Below the pieces are notes generated by a model. The model was not told the DNA's origin, did no database searches, and was given only the letters and a program-made list of their open reading frames with translations. The translations under genes were made by a program, and so were the position numbers. From Nocardioides sp. Kera G14 (GTDB lineage: Bacteria > Actinomycetota > Actinomycetes > Propionibacteriales > Nocardioidaceae), in contig NZ_CP085839.1 in NCBI RefSeq assembly GCF_020715565.1, forward strand, positions 434,001 through 498,000: a stretch of DNA of 64,000 nt. The letters run 5' to 3'. Of the stretch, positions 41,188-52,177 are shown piece by piece; within the stretch, counting starts at the first letter, position 1, and each line of letters opens with the position of its first letter.

Positions 41188-41226
41188 ATCGCCAACCTAC
41201 CGACCACGCCAGAAATAGAACAGGTT

Positions 41227-41895
41227 CTAGTTCTCGGGGAGGCCGGTCAGCCGGAGACCGGCATGGATGCCGTGAGCACGGTTGACCGCGATGATGTTCG
41301 CGACCAGCGCCTCCACTGCCTGGCTGTTGCGCAGTTGTCCCGCCGGCACACCACGTACGCCGTCCACCAGTTCAGCGAGCGCGCAGACCGTGGCGACGGC
41401 GGATTCGTCATCACCCATCACGAGCACGTCCGAGTCGAGTGGGCCGTCCTGGGCGAGGAGGTCGGCGGCGACGGTGTGGAAGGCGCTCGTGACGGTCGAC
41501 TCCGACAACAGGGCGGCTGCCTGCTGCGCCGCGCTGCCCTCCCAGCCGTGCAGCGGGTAGGCGCCGCGATGGTCGAAGCCGATCGGGTTGACCGCGTCGA
41601 CGACGAGCTTGCCGCGCAGGGCGTCGTGCAGCGGCTTGAGGACTTCAGCGTGCGCGCTCCAGGGCACGGCGATGACCGTGATGTCCGCCGCTGCGGCGGC
41701 CTCGGCGTTGAGCATGCCGGTGACTCGACCACCACTCTTCGCGTTGACTGCGTCGGCCGCCGCGTCAGCTCGCTCCTGCGAGCGACTTCCGAGGATGACA
41801 GGAACGCCGGCCTTCGCGAAGCGCCAGCCCAACGACGTACCGAAGGCACCCGTGCCGCCGAGGAAGGCCACCGTCCCGAGCTCAGAAACACGCAT
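41227..41895 (-). CDS. npdG: NADPH-dependent F420 reductase
   Basis: A 222-residue Rossmann enzyme (Fno/NpdG type): the dinucleotide motif FLGGTGAFGTSLGWRFAKAG, LGSRSQERADAAA, VIAVPWSAH, the AVNPIGFD strand and late SAFHTVAADLL. It moves hydride between NADPH and F420. It lies just upstream of fgd in the same direction, making a two-gene F420 redox unit. The annotated ATG (41893-41895) lies inside a 12-bp stem; initiation at a downstream GTG (residue 9, VAFLGGTG) is possible. Confidence 0.9.
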   Translation of the reverse strand: MRVSELGTVAFLGGTGAFGTSLGWRFAKAGVPVILGSRSQERADAAADAVNAKSGGRVTGMLNAEAAAAADITVIAVPWSAHAEVLKPLHDALRGKLVVDAVNPIGFDHRGAYPLHGWEGSAAQQAAALLSESTVTSAFHTVAADLLAQDGPLDSDVLVMGDDESAVATVCALAELVDGVRGVPAGQLRNSQAVEALVANIIAVNRAHGIHAGLRLTGLPEN

Positions 41896-41924
41896 GGCCC
41901 CACCCTAGGGGCGGGGCCATGCGT
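41890..41924. terminator. 12-bp stem overlapping the npdG start codon
   Basis: ACGCATGGCCCC (41890-41901) pairs perfectly with GGGGCCATGCGT (41913-41924). It lies 25 nt past the typA stop on the minus strand and so can end the typA transcript, but it also contains the npdG start codon. It could act as a terminator, as a translational block on npdG, or both. Confidence 0.6.
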
Positions 41925-41948
41925 GACGGCAGCTTCTGACTGCAGGGA

Positions 41949-43832
<1,884 letters not shown>

Positions 43833-43859
43833 GACTTCCTTCGGTTTCTTAAGCAGAGA

Positions 43860-44549
43860 TCAGGCGAGGGCGCGGCTGACCGCGTCCTCGACATGCACGG
43901 TGATGACGTCGAGAACGGGGATCTCGACGTCCTGCGGGCGGACGAGCAGCGAGAGCTCGCTGGCGGCGAAGACGATCGCCTCGGCGCCGGCGTCGGTCAG
44001 CTCGTCGACGATGCCGATGACGCGCTTGCGGGAGCTGGGGTTGATCGTGCGGAAGATGAGCTCGTCGTAGACGATCGAGTCCAGCGTGTCCGTGTGCAGC
44101 TCGTCCGGCATGTTGACGTTGATGCCGTGGGACCCGATCCGCTCGGCGAAGAAGTGGTCGGTCAGCGTGAACGCAGTGCCCATGAACCCGACCGTCGAGA
44201 AGCCGGCAGCCTTGATCCGCTCGGCCATCAGGTCGGCGAGGTGCACGACGGGGATCGACACGGCGGCGGCGATCTGGTCGTAGACGCGGTGGAAGGTGGT
44301 GGCGGCGAGCAGCAGGAAGTCCGCACCCGCGGCCTCAGCGCCCTTCGCGGCGTCACCCAGGATCTGCGCGACGGTGTCCCAGTCGCCCTGCTGCTGCAGG
44401 TCGGTCAGCTCGGCGAGATCCACCGACACCAGCACGACCTTCGCGGAGTGGAGGCCACCGAGCTGGGCCTGGACACCCTTGTTGAGACCTTCGTAGTAGA
44501 CGGCGCTGGATTCCCAGCTCAGTCCGCCGATGAGTCCGATCGTCTGCAC
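43860..44549 (-). CDS. Aspartate/glutamate racemase family protein lacking both catalytic cysteines
   Basis: A 229-residue homologue from GTG 44549. The family start MQTIGLIGGLSWESSAVYYEG (20-residue core GLIGGLSWESSAVYYEGLNK) is intact, as are the VDLAEL and VGFMGTAFTLT segments. The two active-site cysteines are not: the CTNTMH position reads A82-ATTFH, and the GCTE position reads A195-A196-S-E. I checked both codons on the minus strand (GCC-GCC). A cysteine-dependent two-base racemase mechanism is therefore impossible, so the protein is either a non-racemase or a binding protein. Genes left and right (typA, an SDR) give no clear clue. Confidence 0.85.
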   Translation of the reverse strand: MQTIGLIGGLSWESSAVYYEGLNKGVQAQLGGLHSAKVVLVSVDLAELTDLQQQGDWDTVAQILGDAAKGAEAAGADFLLLAATTFHRVYDQIAAAVSIPVVHLADLMAERIKAAGFSTVGFMGTAFTLTDHFFAERIGSHGINVNMPDELHTDTLDSIVYDELIFRTINPSSRKRVIGIVDELTDAGAEAIVFAASELSLLVRPQDVEIPVLDVITVHVEDAVSRALA

Positions 44550-44601
44550 ACGGCAAAGTCTTCCACCGGGGTCGCGCTCGCAAAGAATCCGCGAAAGCGC
44601 C

Positions 44602-45348
44602 CTAGATCCGGTGGACCTTGTGCGGAGCCGCCTGCACCCGGGGCTTGATCACGAGCTCGTCGATGTTGACGTGGGCGGGCCGCGTGACCATCCAGACGAT
44701 CGCGTCGGCGATGTCGGCGGCGACCAGGGGCTCGGGCACGCCGGCGTACACCTTCTCCGCCGCCTCCGCGTCGCCCGCCATCCGCACGAGCGAGAACTCC
44801 TCGGTCTTCACCATCCCGGGGGCGATCTCCATCACCCGCACGGGCTGGTCCACGATCTCGAGGCGCAGCGCGTTGGTGAGCGCCTTCACCCCGAACTTCG
44901 CGGCGTTGTAGCCGCCTCCGCCCTCGTAGGCGATCCGGCCCGCGATCGAGCCGACATTGACGATGGCGCCGGCGCCGCTCGCGACGAGGGCGGGCAGCAG
45001 GGCGCGCGTGACCGCCAGCGTGCCGATCACGTTGACGTCGAACATCGCCCGCCACTCCTCGGGGTCACCCTCGGCGACAGGAGTGGTGCCGAAGGCGCCA
45101 CCGGCGTTGTTCACGAGTACGTCGAGCCGCGGGCCGACCGCCTCCGCCAGCGCCGCAACGGAGGCGGTGTCGGTGACGTCGGTGGTGATCGGCGTGGCCG
45201 CACCCTCGCCCAGCTCGGCGGCCAGGGCCTCGATCCGGTCGAGTCGACGGGCGGCGAGGAAGACGTGATATCCGGCGGCGACGAGCTGGCGCGCCGTCTC
45301 CGCGCCGATACCCGAGGACGCCCCAGTGACCACCGCTGTCTTCGTCAT
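44602..45348 (-). CDS. SDR family oxidoreductase
   Basis: A 248-residue classical short-chain dehydrogenase, ATG 45348: TGASSGIG (8-15), NNAGG, a serine in [14 protein letters not shown], and the Y-x-x-x-K pair in GYNAAKFG. The C-terminal NIDELVIKP is the signature of the YdfG/serine 3-dehydrogenase-like group (NADP-dependent 3-hydroxy acid dehydrogenases). Divergent from mshA with only about 20 nt between starts. Confidence 0.88.
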   Translation of the reverse strand: MTKTAVVTGASSGIGAETARQLVAAGYHVFLAARRLDRIEALAAELGEGAATPITTDVTDTASVAALAEAVGPRLDVLVNNAGGAFGTTPVAEGDPEEWRAMFDVNVIGTLAVTRALLPALVASGAGAIVNVGSIAGRIAYEGGGGYNAAKFGVKALTNALRLEIVDQPVRVMEIAPGMVKTEEFSLVRMAGDAEAAEKVYAGVPEPLVAADIADAIVWMVTRPAHVNIDELVIKPRVQAAPHKVHRI

Positions 45349-45367
45349 GGTGCCTATTCTGGACCGC

Positions 45368-46642
45368 GTGAGTGCGGAGGCCGTACGCCGGGTGGCGATG
45401 ATCAGCCTCCACACCTCGCCGCTCGACCAGCCCGGAACGGGCGACGCCGGCGGCATGAACGTCTACGTACTGGAGCTCTCGCGGCGCCTCGCCGCGCAGG
45501 GCGTCGAGGTCGACATCTTCACCCGGGCGACCTCCTCCACGCAGCCCGCCTCACACGGCGTCGACACGACCGGCGCCGCAATCACCGTGCACCATGTGGC
45601 GGCCGGACCCTTCGAGGGGCTCTCGAAGGCGGAGCTGCCCGGCCAGCTCTGCACCTTCGCCCGCGAGGTGCTCCGCGTCGAGACGACCCACGAGCCCGGC
45701 TGGTACGACGCCGTCCACTCCCACTACTGGCTCTCCGGCCAGGTCGGAGCCCTGTGCCGGGATCGTTGGGGGGTCCCGCTCGTCCACTCGATGCACACGA
45801 TGGCCAAGGTCAAGAACCTCTGGATGGCCGAGGACGACACCCCCGAGCCGGCCGCGCGGCTGATCGGGGAGGAGCAGGTGGTCGAGGCGGCCGACCTGCT
45901 CATCGCCAACACGGACCTCGAGGCCTCCCAGCTGATCGAGCTCTACGACGCCGATCCCGCCCGCGTCGCGGTCGTGCATCCCGGCGTCGACCTCGACCGC
46001 TTCATGCCGGAGGGCAAGGGCCGGGCGCGGGCCCTCTTCGGGCTGCCGGCCGCGGCCCACATCGTGATGTTCGCCGGCCGGATCCAGCCGCTCAAGGCGC
46101 CCGACGTACTCCTCCGCGCCGTGGCCGTGATGCTGGAGCGGGTCCCCTCGCTGCGGTCCACGCTCCTTGTCCCCATCATCGGCGGGCCGTCCGGCAGCGG
46201 ACTGGATCGGCCCGAGTCGCTCGCGGCCCTCGCCGCCCAGCTCGGCGTCAGCGACGTGGTGCGGTTCATCCCGCCGGTGGACCAGCAGGAGCTCGCCACC
46301 TGGTACTCCACCGCCGACGTCGTCGCCGTGCCCTCGTACAACGAGTCCTTCGGCCTGGTCGCGATCGAGGCGCAGGCCTGCGGCACGCCGGTCGTCGCGG
46401 CTGCGGTCGGCGGGCTGACCACTGCGGTTCGGCACGGTGAGTCCGGACTCCTGGTCGACGGCCATGACCCCGCCCGCTGGGCCGACGCCCTCATCCGGGT
46501 CCTCCTCGACCCCGGGCTGCACGCGCGGCTCAGCGCAGGCGCGGTCGCACACGCCCGTGACTTCTCCTGGGAGGCCACCGCCGCCCACACCCTCGACCTC
46601 TACCTGAAGGCCGGTTCGCTGGTCCGCGAAGGAGCCTCATGA
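45368..46642 (+). CDS. mshA: D-inositol-3-phosphate glycosyltransferase MshA
   Basis: A 424-residue GT4 enzyme that joins UDP-GlcNAc to 1L-inositol-1-phosphate, the first step of mycothiol synthesis. Signatures: [20 protein letters not shown] at the start, [43 protein letters not shown] and [20 protein letters not shown]. The start is GTG 45368. The following ybjN-type gene overlaps the stop by 4 nt, as in mycobacteria. Confidence 0.97.
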   Translation: MSAEAVRRVAMISLHTSPLDQPGTGDAGGMNVYVLELSRRLAAQGVEVDIFTRATSSTQPASHGVDTTGAAITVHHVAAGPFEGLSKAELPGQLCTFAREVLRVETTHEPGWYDAVHSHYWLSGQVGALCRDRWGVPLVHSMHTMAKVKNLWMAEDDTPEPAARLIGEEQVVEAADLLIANTDLEASQLIELYDADPARVAVVHPGVDLDRFMPEGKGRARALFGLPAAAHIVMFAGRIQPLKAPDVLLRAVAVMLERVPSLRSTLLVPIIGGPSGSGLDRPESLAALAAQLGVSDVVRFIPPVDQQELATWYSTADVVAVPSYNESFGLVAIEAQACGTPVVAAAVGGLTTAVRHGESGLLVDGHDPARWADALIRVLLDPGLHARLSAGAVAHARDFSWEATAAHTLDLYLKAGSLVREGAS

Positions 46643-47148
46643 CGCGCGACGAGCAGCTCGACGTCGTACGGACGTGGCTGGGTGACAACGAGGTCGAGTT
46701 CACCGAGACCGGATCGACCGAGGATGGCGAGACCGGCCAGGTCAGCTTCTCCTTCGCCCTGCCCGGTGAGCGGAAGCTCCAGACGCCGGTGCGCCTCGAC
46801 CTCGGCACCCACGCACTCGGCGTGCACGCCTTCGTCTGCCGCAAGCCCGACGAGAACTTCGAGGGCGTCTACCGCTGGCTCCTGGAGAAGAACCTCCGCC
46901 TGTACGCCGTCGCCTTCGCGCTCGACAAGGACGGCGACATCTACCTCGACGCCCGGCTCCCGCTCGCGCTCGTCACGCCCGACGAGCTCGACCGCCTGCT
47001 CGGCTCGGTCCTGACGTACGCCGACGAGTCGTTCAACCCGATCCTCGAGCTGGGCTTCGCCAGCTCGATCCGCAAGGAGTGGGAGTGGAGGCTCTCCCGA
47101 GGAGAGTCCACCGCCAATCTCGCCGCCTTCGAACACTTGAAGCCCTGA
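46639..47148 (+). CDS. YbjN domain protein
   Basis: A 169-residue type III secretion chaperone-like (YbjN/Tir-chaperone fold) protein: [55 protein letters not shown] and a C-terminal helix. ATG overlaps the mshA stop (ATGA), and the same pair is conserved in mycobacteria (Rv0486-Rv0487). Its role is unknown; synteny suggests a link to mycothiol or redox stress. Converges with regX3. Confidence 0.85.
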   Translation: MTRDEQLDVVRTWLGDNEVEFTETGSTEDGETGQVSFSFALPGERKLQTPVRLDLGTHALGVHAFVCRKPDENFEGVYRWLLEKNLRLYAVAFALDKDGDIYLDARLPLALVTPDELDRLLGSVLTYADESFNPILELGFASSIRKEWEWRLSRGESTANLAAFEHLKP

Positions 47149-47175
47149 CGGGATCCGACGCTCCGCTGGTGCCTG

Positions 47176-47853
47176 TCAGAGGTCGAGCTTGTAGCCGAGG
47201 CCGCGCACGGTGACGAGGTACTTCGGCTCCGAAGGGTCGGGCTCCAGCTTGGCGCGGAGGCGCTTCACGTGGACGTCGAGCGTCTTGGTGTCGCCGACGT
47301 AGTCCGAGCCCCAGACGCGGTCGATGAGCTGACCACGGGTGAGGACACGACCGGGGTTGCGCAGGAACATCTCCAGGAGTTCGAACTCCTTGAGCGGCAG
47401 CCGCTGCTCACCGCCGTTGACGGTGACGACGTGACGCTCGACGTCCATCCGGACCGGGCCGGCCTCGAGGGTCTGCGGAGCAAGGTCGGGCTCGGTGCCG
47501 CGACGCAGGACGGCGCGGATGCGGGCGACGAGCTCACGCGGGGAGTAGGGCTTGGTGACGTAGTCGTCGGCGCCGAGCTCGAGGCCCACGACCTTGTCGA
47601 CCTCGTCGTCCTTGGCCGAGACCATGATGACGGGCACGGCGGACGTCTGGCGGATCTGACGGCAGACCTCGGTGCCGGGGATGCCCGGAAGCATGAGGTC
47701 GAGCAGCACGATGTCGGCGCCGTTTCGGTCGAACTCCTTGAGCGCGTCGTCGCCGTTCTCGGCGATCGCGACCTCGAAGCCCTCCTTGCGGAGCATGTAG
47801 GACAGGGCTTCGGAGTAGGACTCTTCGTCCTCGACGACAAGAACCCGGGTCAC
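47176..47853 (-). CDS. regX3: Response regulator RegX3 (phosphate two-component system)
   Basis: A 225-residue OmpR/PhoB-type regulator, GTG 47853. The receiver has the acidic pair VVEDEESYS, the phosphoacceptor aspartate in DIVLLDLMLPG and K in VSAKDDE; the winged helix ends with VWGSDYVGDTKTLDVHVKRL. It activates phosphate-starvation genes. Its start overlaps the senX3 stop by 4 nt. Gene order matches mycobacterial senX3-regX3 near mshA and gpm. Confidence 0.95.
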   Translation of the reverse strand: MTRVLVVEDEESYSEALSYMLRKEGFEVAIAENGDDALKEFDRNGADIVLLDLMLPGIPGTEVCRQIRQTSAVPVIMVSAKDDEVDKVVGLELGADDYVTKPYSPRELVARIRAVLRRGTEPDLAPQTLEAGPVRMDVERHVVTVNGGEQRLPLKEFELLEMFLRNPGRVLTRGQLIDRVWGSDYVGDTKTLDVHVKRLRAKLEPDPSEPKYLVTVRGLGYKLDL

Positions 47854-49004
47854 GGGCTTACCTCCTGATGGGGTGCGGCATGGTCCGCCGCGACATATTG
47901 CGGAAGGGTGAGTGTGAAGGTCGAGCCCTGTCCCTCGACTGACCAGACCTTCACCTCGCCGCCATGGGTGGCGGCGACATGCTTGACGATCGACAGGCCC
48001 AGGCCGGTGCCGCCGGTGGAGCGGTGGCGGGCGGGGTCGACCCGGTAGAAACGCTCGAAGATGCGATCGAGCTCGTCGGACGGGATGCCGATCCCTTGGT
48101 CGACCACGGAGATCGCGACGTTCCCGTTGGTGGCCTTCGTTGTGATCGAGACCGACGAGCCCGGCTCGGAGTAGTTGACCGCGTTGGCGACGAGGTTGGT
48201 CACCGCCGTCATCACCTGCTCCTCGTTGCCGACGACGCCGAGGTCCTTCTTGCCGCCGGTGACGATGGTGATGTGCTTGCGCTGCGCGTCGACGCCGACG
48301 ACGTCGACCGCGTTGGCGATCACCGCGTCGACGTCGACCTCGATCGGCGCCTCGAGCGGCTCGTCGCCCTGGAGGCGGGAGAGCTCGATGATCTGCTGCA
48401 CCAGCTCGGTGAGGCGGTCGGACTCGATGAGCATCCGCTCCGAGAAGCGCTTCACCGCGACCGGGTCGTCGGCGGCGTCGCTGACGGCATCTGCCAGCAC
48501 GCGGATCGCGCCGACCGGCGTCTTGAGCTCGTGCGAGACGTTGGCGACGAAGTCGCGGCGTACGGCCTCGATCCGGCGCTCGCGGGTGCGGTCCTCGAGC
48601 AGGGCGAGCACCAGGCGCGTGCCGAGCGGCGCCACGCGCGCGACCACGTGACGTGCGGGCGCGCCCACGCGCGAGAGGACGAGCTCGGTCTCGCGGATCT
48701 GCCCGTCGCGGCGGACCTGGTGGACGAGGGAGGAGAGCTCGTCGGAGAGGAGTGTCGTGCCGCGGACCAGGCCGAGCGCGTACGTCGGCGCGCTGGCCTT
48801 GACCACAACATCGTCATCGTCGAGCACGACGGCCGAGGAGCGCAGCACGGAGAGGACCGTGGCGACCTCGGGCGGGACGACCGGTGCCTCGGTCACCGGG
48901 AGCCGACGCTGCTGGCGATCGCTGATGTGCCAGGCGAGCACGGCGGCTCCGGCGACGACTGCCCCGAGGATCGCGGCGACAAACGCCTGCGTCGTCGGGT
49001 TCAC
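47850..49004 (-). CDS. senX3: Sensor histidine kinase SenX3
   Basis: A 384-residue kinase, GTG 49004, with one N-terminal span (AFVAAILGAVVAGAAVLAWH), a PAS-like domain (about 45-140), the H-box FVANVSHELKTPVGAI with the phosphorylated His, N-box TNLVANAVNYSE, and G1/G2 VVDQGIGIPSDE and STGGTGLGLSIVK. It is the low-phosphate sensor that phosphorylates RegX3, held off by PhoU at high phosphate. phoU lies divergently across 123 nt. Confidence 0.95.
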   Translation of the reverse strand: MNPTTQAFVAAILGAVVAGAAVLAWHISDRQQRRLPVTEAPVVPPEVATVLSVLRSSAVVLDDDDVVVKASAPTYALGLVRGTTLLSDELSSLVHQVRRDGQIRETELVLSRVGAPARHVVARVAPLGTRLVLALLEDRTRERRIEAVRRDFVANVSHELKTPVGAIRVLADAVSDAADDPVAVKRFSERMLIESDRLTELVQQIIELSRLQGDEPLEAPIEVDVDAVIANAVDVVGVDAQRKHITIVTGGKKDLGVVGNEEQVMTAVTNLVANAVNYSEPGSSVSITTKATNGNVAISVVDQGIGIPSDELDRIFERFYRVDPARHRSTGGTGLGLSIVKHVAATHGGEVKVWSVEGQGSTFTLTLPQYVAADHAAPHQEVSP

Positions 49005-49024
49005 GACCCCAGCGTAAGTCCGTG

Positions 49025-49083
49025 GTTCACCCGCGCTTTGCCATTCTGAGCCCGAATCCAGGAACGTTCACCGCCCGTTCATC
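49025..49083. promoter_or_regulatory. PHO-box-like direct repeats between senX3 and phoU
   Basis: GTTCACC (49066-49072) and GTTCATC (49077-49083) are 11 bp apart, the spacing and sequence of PHO-box direct repeat units bound by PhoP in Streptomyces and RegX3 in mycobacteria. A third GTTCACC lies at 49025-49031. The cluster sits in the divergent senX3/phoU promoter region, so autoregulation is likely. Confidence 0.65.
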
Positions 49084-49127
49084 CTTCGACCCCGGGTGGT
49101 CACGCGCTCCTGCGTAACGTTGGCCGC

Positions 49128-49784
49128 ATGCGTGAAGCGTTCCACGACGAACTCGAGGCGGTCTTCTCCGACCTTGCCGACATCTGTGACCAGGTCGAGG
49201 TGGCCGTCGGCTTCGCCACCCAGTCCCTCCTCGGCGCCGACGAGAACCTCGCCCAGCAGGTCATCACCGGAGACGCCGCGATCGACCACGCCCGCGAGGC
49301 CGTCGAGGAGCGCTGCTTCGAGCTGCTCGCCCAGCAGTCCCCGGTCGCCGGTGATCTCCGTGTCATCGTCGCCGCCCTGCGCATGGTCAGTGACCTCGAG
49401 CGGATGGGGGACCTCTCGGTCCACGTCGCCAAGATCGCCCGCCTCCGGGTGCCGAACGTCGCCGTCCCCGAAGGTCCCCACGCGACCATCTCGAAGATGG
49501 CCGAGGTCGCCGAGGCGATGGTCCACCGCACCGCCGAGATCATCCGCAGCCGCGACGTCAGCGACGCCGGCTCCCTCGCGGTCGACGACGAGGAGATGGA
49601 CCGCCTGCGGCGCAACACCTTCGCTGACATGCTGGGTGACGACTGGTCGCACGGTGTCGAGGCCGCCGTCGATGTCGCCCTCCTCGGCCGCTACTACGAG
49701 CGCATCGCCGACCACGCCGTCTCCGTGGCCAACCGGATCGTGTTCGTCGTGACCGGCCAGAACCCCGCCTACGCCGAAGCGTGA
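49128..49784 (+). CDS. phoU: Phosphate signalling protein PhoU
   Basis: A 218-residue PhoU with its two three-helix repeats: FHDELEAVFSDLADICDQVE ... DLRVIVAALRMVSDLERMGDL in the first and a matching MAEVAEAMVHRT ... YYERIADHAVSVANRIVF in the second, with the acidic metal-binding E/D-R-x-x-D motifs (DLERMGD and YERIADH). It represses the Pho regulon and controls the Pst transporter. ATG 49128. Divergent from senX3-regX3 as in other actinobacteria; no pst genes are in the window. Confidence 0.95.
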   Translation: MREAFHDELEAVFSDLADICDQVEVAVGFATQSLLGADENLAQQVITGDAAIDHAREAVEERCFELLAQQSPVAGDLRVIVAALRMVSDLERMGDLSVHVAKIARLRVPNVAVPEGPHATISKMAEVAEAMVHRTAEIIRSRDVSDAGSLAVDDEEMDRLRRNTFADMLGDDWSHGVEAAVDVALLGRYYERIADHAVSVANRIVFVVTGQNPAYAEA

Positions 49785-49833
49785 CCGTTTAACCGGTTGC
49801 GGCGCGCCCGGCGCCGCTCACTAGTGTCACCGC

Positions 49834-50736
49834 GTGACACCTGCGCCCTGGAAGCCCGTCCTCGCGGTCTCGATCACGCTGGTCTTCTGGGCCTCCGCGT
49901 TCGTCGCGATCCGGCACCTGGCGGATGACTTCGGACCGGGGGCGATGGCACTCGGCCGGCTCGTGGTCGGCGCGGTCTGCCTGACGGTCATCGTCGTGTG
50001 GTCGCGCCTCCGGTCACGGGTGCGGCTCGTGGCACCGACGCCCAACCAGTGGTGGCGGATCATCGCCATCGGCCTGCTCTGGTACGCCGTCTACATGGTC
50101 GCGCTCAACACCGGCGAGCACCACGTCGACGCCGGGACGGCCTCGCTCGTCCTGCAGCTCTCGCCGGTCGTCATCGCGGTCCTGGCGGCGATCTTCCTCG
50201 ATGAGCGCTTCACCCGCTGGATCGCGATCGGTCTCGCCCTGGCCTTCCTCGGTGTCGCCATCATCGCGCTCTCCTCGGGCGGCGGAGCCGACGCCGACGG
50301 GCCGGTCCTCGGAGTCCTGCTCTGTCTCGTCTCGGTGGCGGCGTACTCCATCTCGCTCGTCCTGCAGAAGCCGCTCGCCGGCCGGATCCCCGCCCTGCAG
50401 CTCATCTGGATGGCCTGCGGGATCGGTGCGATCGCCACGCTGCCGTGGGCCGGCCAACTCGTCCACGACCTCAGTGAGGCGCCCGCCGCGTCGATCCTTT
50501 GGCTGGTCTACCTCGGTGTCTGCCCGACAGCTGTCGCCTTCACGACGTACGGCTATGCGCTGCAGCACCTCTCTGCCTCGCAGCTCGGGATCTCGACGTA
50601 CGTCGTCCCCGTCATCTCCATCGCCCTCGCCGCAGTGCTCCTCGGCGAGGCTCCTGCACCCTTGGCGTATGTCGGCGGGGTCGTCGCGCTGGCAGGCGTC
50701 TGGGTCGCGAGGCGACGGCCGCGAGCGATCGCCTGA
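49834..50736 (+). CDS. EamA family (DMT) transporter
   Basis: A 300-residue protein with ten predicted membrane spans arranged as two EamA repeats (first: VSITLVFWASAFVAIRHLAD ... second: GVLLCLVSVAAYSISLVLQK). Drug/metabolite transporters of this type export metabolites or amino acids; the substrate cannot be inferred. Start GTG 49834. The stop codon lies within the left arm of a long inverted repeat shared with the convergent gpmA. Confidence 0.9.
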   Translation: MTPAPWKPVLAVSITLVFWASAFVAIRHLADDFGPGAMALGRLVVGAVCLTVIVVWSRLRSRVRLVAPTPNQWWRIIAIGLLWYAVYMVALNTGEHHVDAGTASLVLQLSPVVIAVLAAIFLDERFTRWIAIGLALAFLGVAIIALSSGGGADADGPVLGVLLCLVSVAAYSISLVLQKPLAGRIPALQLIWMACGIGAIATLPWAGQLVHDLSEAPAASILWLVYLGVCPTAVAFTTYGYALQHLSASQLGISTYVVPVISIALAAVLLGEAPAPLAYVGGVVALAGVWVARRRPRAIA

Positions 50737-50847
50737 CGGCAGATGGCGCGTGCGGCGGCAAGGCGCCGCCGCGAAGGCGGCCTTAGAGCGCAGCGGCCGG
50801 CGAGCGGCGTGCAACGCCGCCGACGCACCGCCAGGCTGCCGTCAGGC
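50731..50847. terminator. Long inverted repeat covering both stop codons of eamA-type gene and gpmA
   Basis: GCCTGACGGCAG (50731-50742) and its exact complement CTGCCGTCAGGC (50836-50847) are 93 nt apart. Each arm includes the TGA of one gene, so both genes end with the same Ala-stop sequence. Pairing continues imperfectly inward (TGGCG-, CGGCGGC-type blocks), giving a long GC-rich cruciform that should work as a bidirectional terminator. Confidence 0.75.
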
Positions 50848-51582
50848 CTTGCCCTGGTTCGCGACGGCGGCTGCAGCCGCGGCGGCAGCCTCGGCGTCGA
50901 GGTACTCGCCTCCGATCACGACGGGCTTGAAGTCGTCGTCGAGCTCGTAGACGAGCGGCTGGGCGGTGGGGATGTTCAGGGCAGCGATGTCGGTGTCGGA
51001 GATGCCGTCGAGGTGCTTCACGAGCGCGCGGAGGCTGTTGCCGTGGGCGGTGATGAGCACGGTCTTCCCGGCGGTGAGGTCAGGCACGACCTCGTCGGTG
51101 AAGTACGGGACGATCCGGGCGACGACGTCCTTGAGGCACTCGGTCGTGGGGACCTCGATGCCGGCATAGCGGACATCGCCGACCTGGGAGAACTCGGAGT
51201 CGGCGTCGAGGGGCGGCGGGGGGACGTCGTACGAGCGACGCCAGAGGTTGAACTGCTCCTCGCCGAACTTCTGCAGCGTCTCGGACTTGTTCTTGCCCTG
51301 CAGTGCGCCGTAGTGGCGCTCATTGAGGCGCCAGTCACGCTTGACCGGGATCCAGTGGCGGTCGGCGACGTCGAGCGCGATCGCAGCGGTGTTGATCGCG
51401 CGGCGCAGCAGCGAGGTGTGGACGACGTCGGGCAGCATGCCCCGGTCCTTGAGCAGCTGGCCGCCGGTGACAGCCTCGGCACGGCCCTTCTCCGAGAGGG
51501 CCACGTCGACCCAGCCGGTGGAGAGGTTGAGCGCGTTCCACTCGCTCTCGCCGTGGCGGAGCAGGATCAGGCGAGAGCTCAC
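50842..51582 (-). CDS. gpmA: 2,3-bisphosphoglycerate-dependent phosphoglycerate mutase
   Basis: A 246-residue glycolytic mutase interconverting 3- and 2-phosphoglycerate. The phosphohistidine motif [12 protein letters not shown] is at 5-16, followed by [28 protein letters not shown] with the catalytic Glu, and [11 protein letters not shown] with the second His. The C-terminal run of alanines ([15 protein letters not shown]) is unusual but in a normal tail position. GTG 51582. The gpm gene near senX3-regX3 is also conserved in mycobacteria. Confidence 0.96.
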   Translation of the reverse strand: MSSRLILLRHGESEWNALNLSTGWVDVALSEKGRAEAVTGGQLLKDRGMLPDVVHTSLLRRAINTAAIALDVADRHWIPVKRDWRLNERHYGALQGKNKSETLQKFGEEQFNLWRRSYDVPPPPLDADSEFSQVGDVRYAGIEVPTTECLKDVVARIVPYFTDEVVPDLTAGKTVLITAHGNSLRALVKHLDGISDTDIAALNIPTAQPLVYELDDDFKPVVIGGEYLDAEAAAAAAAAVANQGKA

Positions 51583-51595
51583 CGCGATGCCCGCG

Positions 51596-52156
51596 TCACT
51601 CGCCGAGGGCGGGGACGGTCGGGTAGTCGCAGCTGTAGGCCTCGGCCTCGTCGGCGGCGCCTGCCCTGATCTTCACGGCCGGGTCGGCGTACTCGTTGCA
51701 TTGAGTCACCACGACCGCGTTGACGGTGATCTTGTCGCCGTTGTCGAAGCCGAGGGTGACGGGGACGATCTTGCCGGCCTGGACGTCGTCGCCGGTGACC
51801 GGGATGCCGCCGTCGGTGTACATGTTCACGGCGCTGGCCGTGCCGACCTCGATGTCGTTGAAGAAGGCGGGGGAGATGCCGTCGCCACTGATCGTCGTCA
51901 GCTTGACCGCCTCGGAGTCGGCGTCGGTGCTGATGGTCGCGACGAAGGTGCCCTGACCGGGCGCCGGAGTGATGATCCGGGCCGCGAGGACGTGGACCGC
52001 GCCGGAGATGTGGTAGCCGCCGTTGGCGATCACGTTGGGGCGGTCGGTCGCGTAGTCGAAACCGCCCGCCGAGCAGGAGCTGAGCACCGGGACGGTGACA
52101 GCGGCAGCAGCAACGGTCAGAGCGAGCTTGCGGCGAACGTTCATCACGGCCGACAT
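51596..52156 (-). CDS. LpqE-like lipoprotein
   Basis: A 186-residue protein with a lipoprotein signal ([18 protein letters not shown]), the lipobox being V-L-S-S-C with C28. The mature part is beta-rich ([20 protein letters not shown] and [20 protein letters not shown]), with two further cysteines in QCNEYAD and YSCDYP. It matches in type and place the mycobacterial LpqE (copper-responsive envelope lipoprotein next to carD), but identity looks low, so the name is by synteny. Just upstream of gpmA on the same strand, 13 nt apart. Confidence 0.7.
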   Translation of the reverse strand: MSAVMNVRRKLALTVAAAAVTVPVLSSCSAGGFDYATDRPNVIANGGYHISGAVHVLAARIITPAPGQGTFVATISTDADSEAVKLTTISGDGISPAFFNDIEVGTASAVNMYTDGGIPVTGDDVQAGKIVPVTLGFDNGDKITVNAVVVTQCNEYADPAVKIRAGAADEAEAYSCDYPTVPALGE

Positions 52157-52177
52157 GCTAGCGGGACCGGCTGACTT

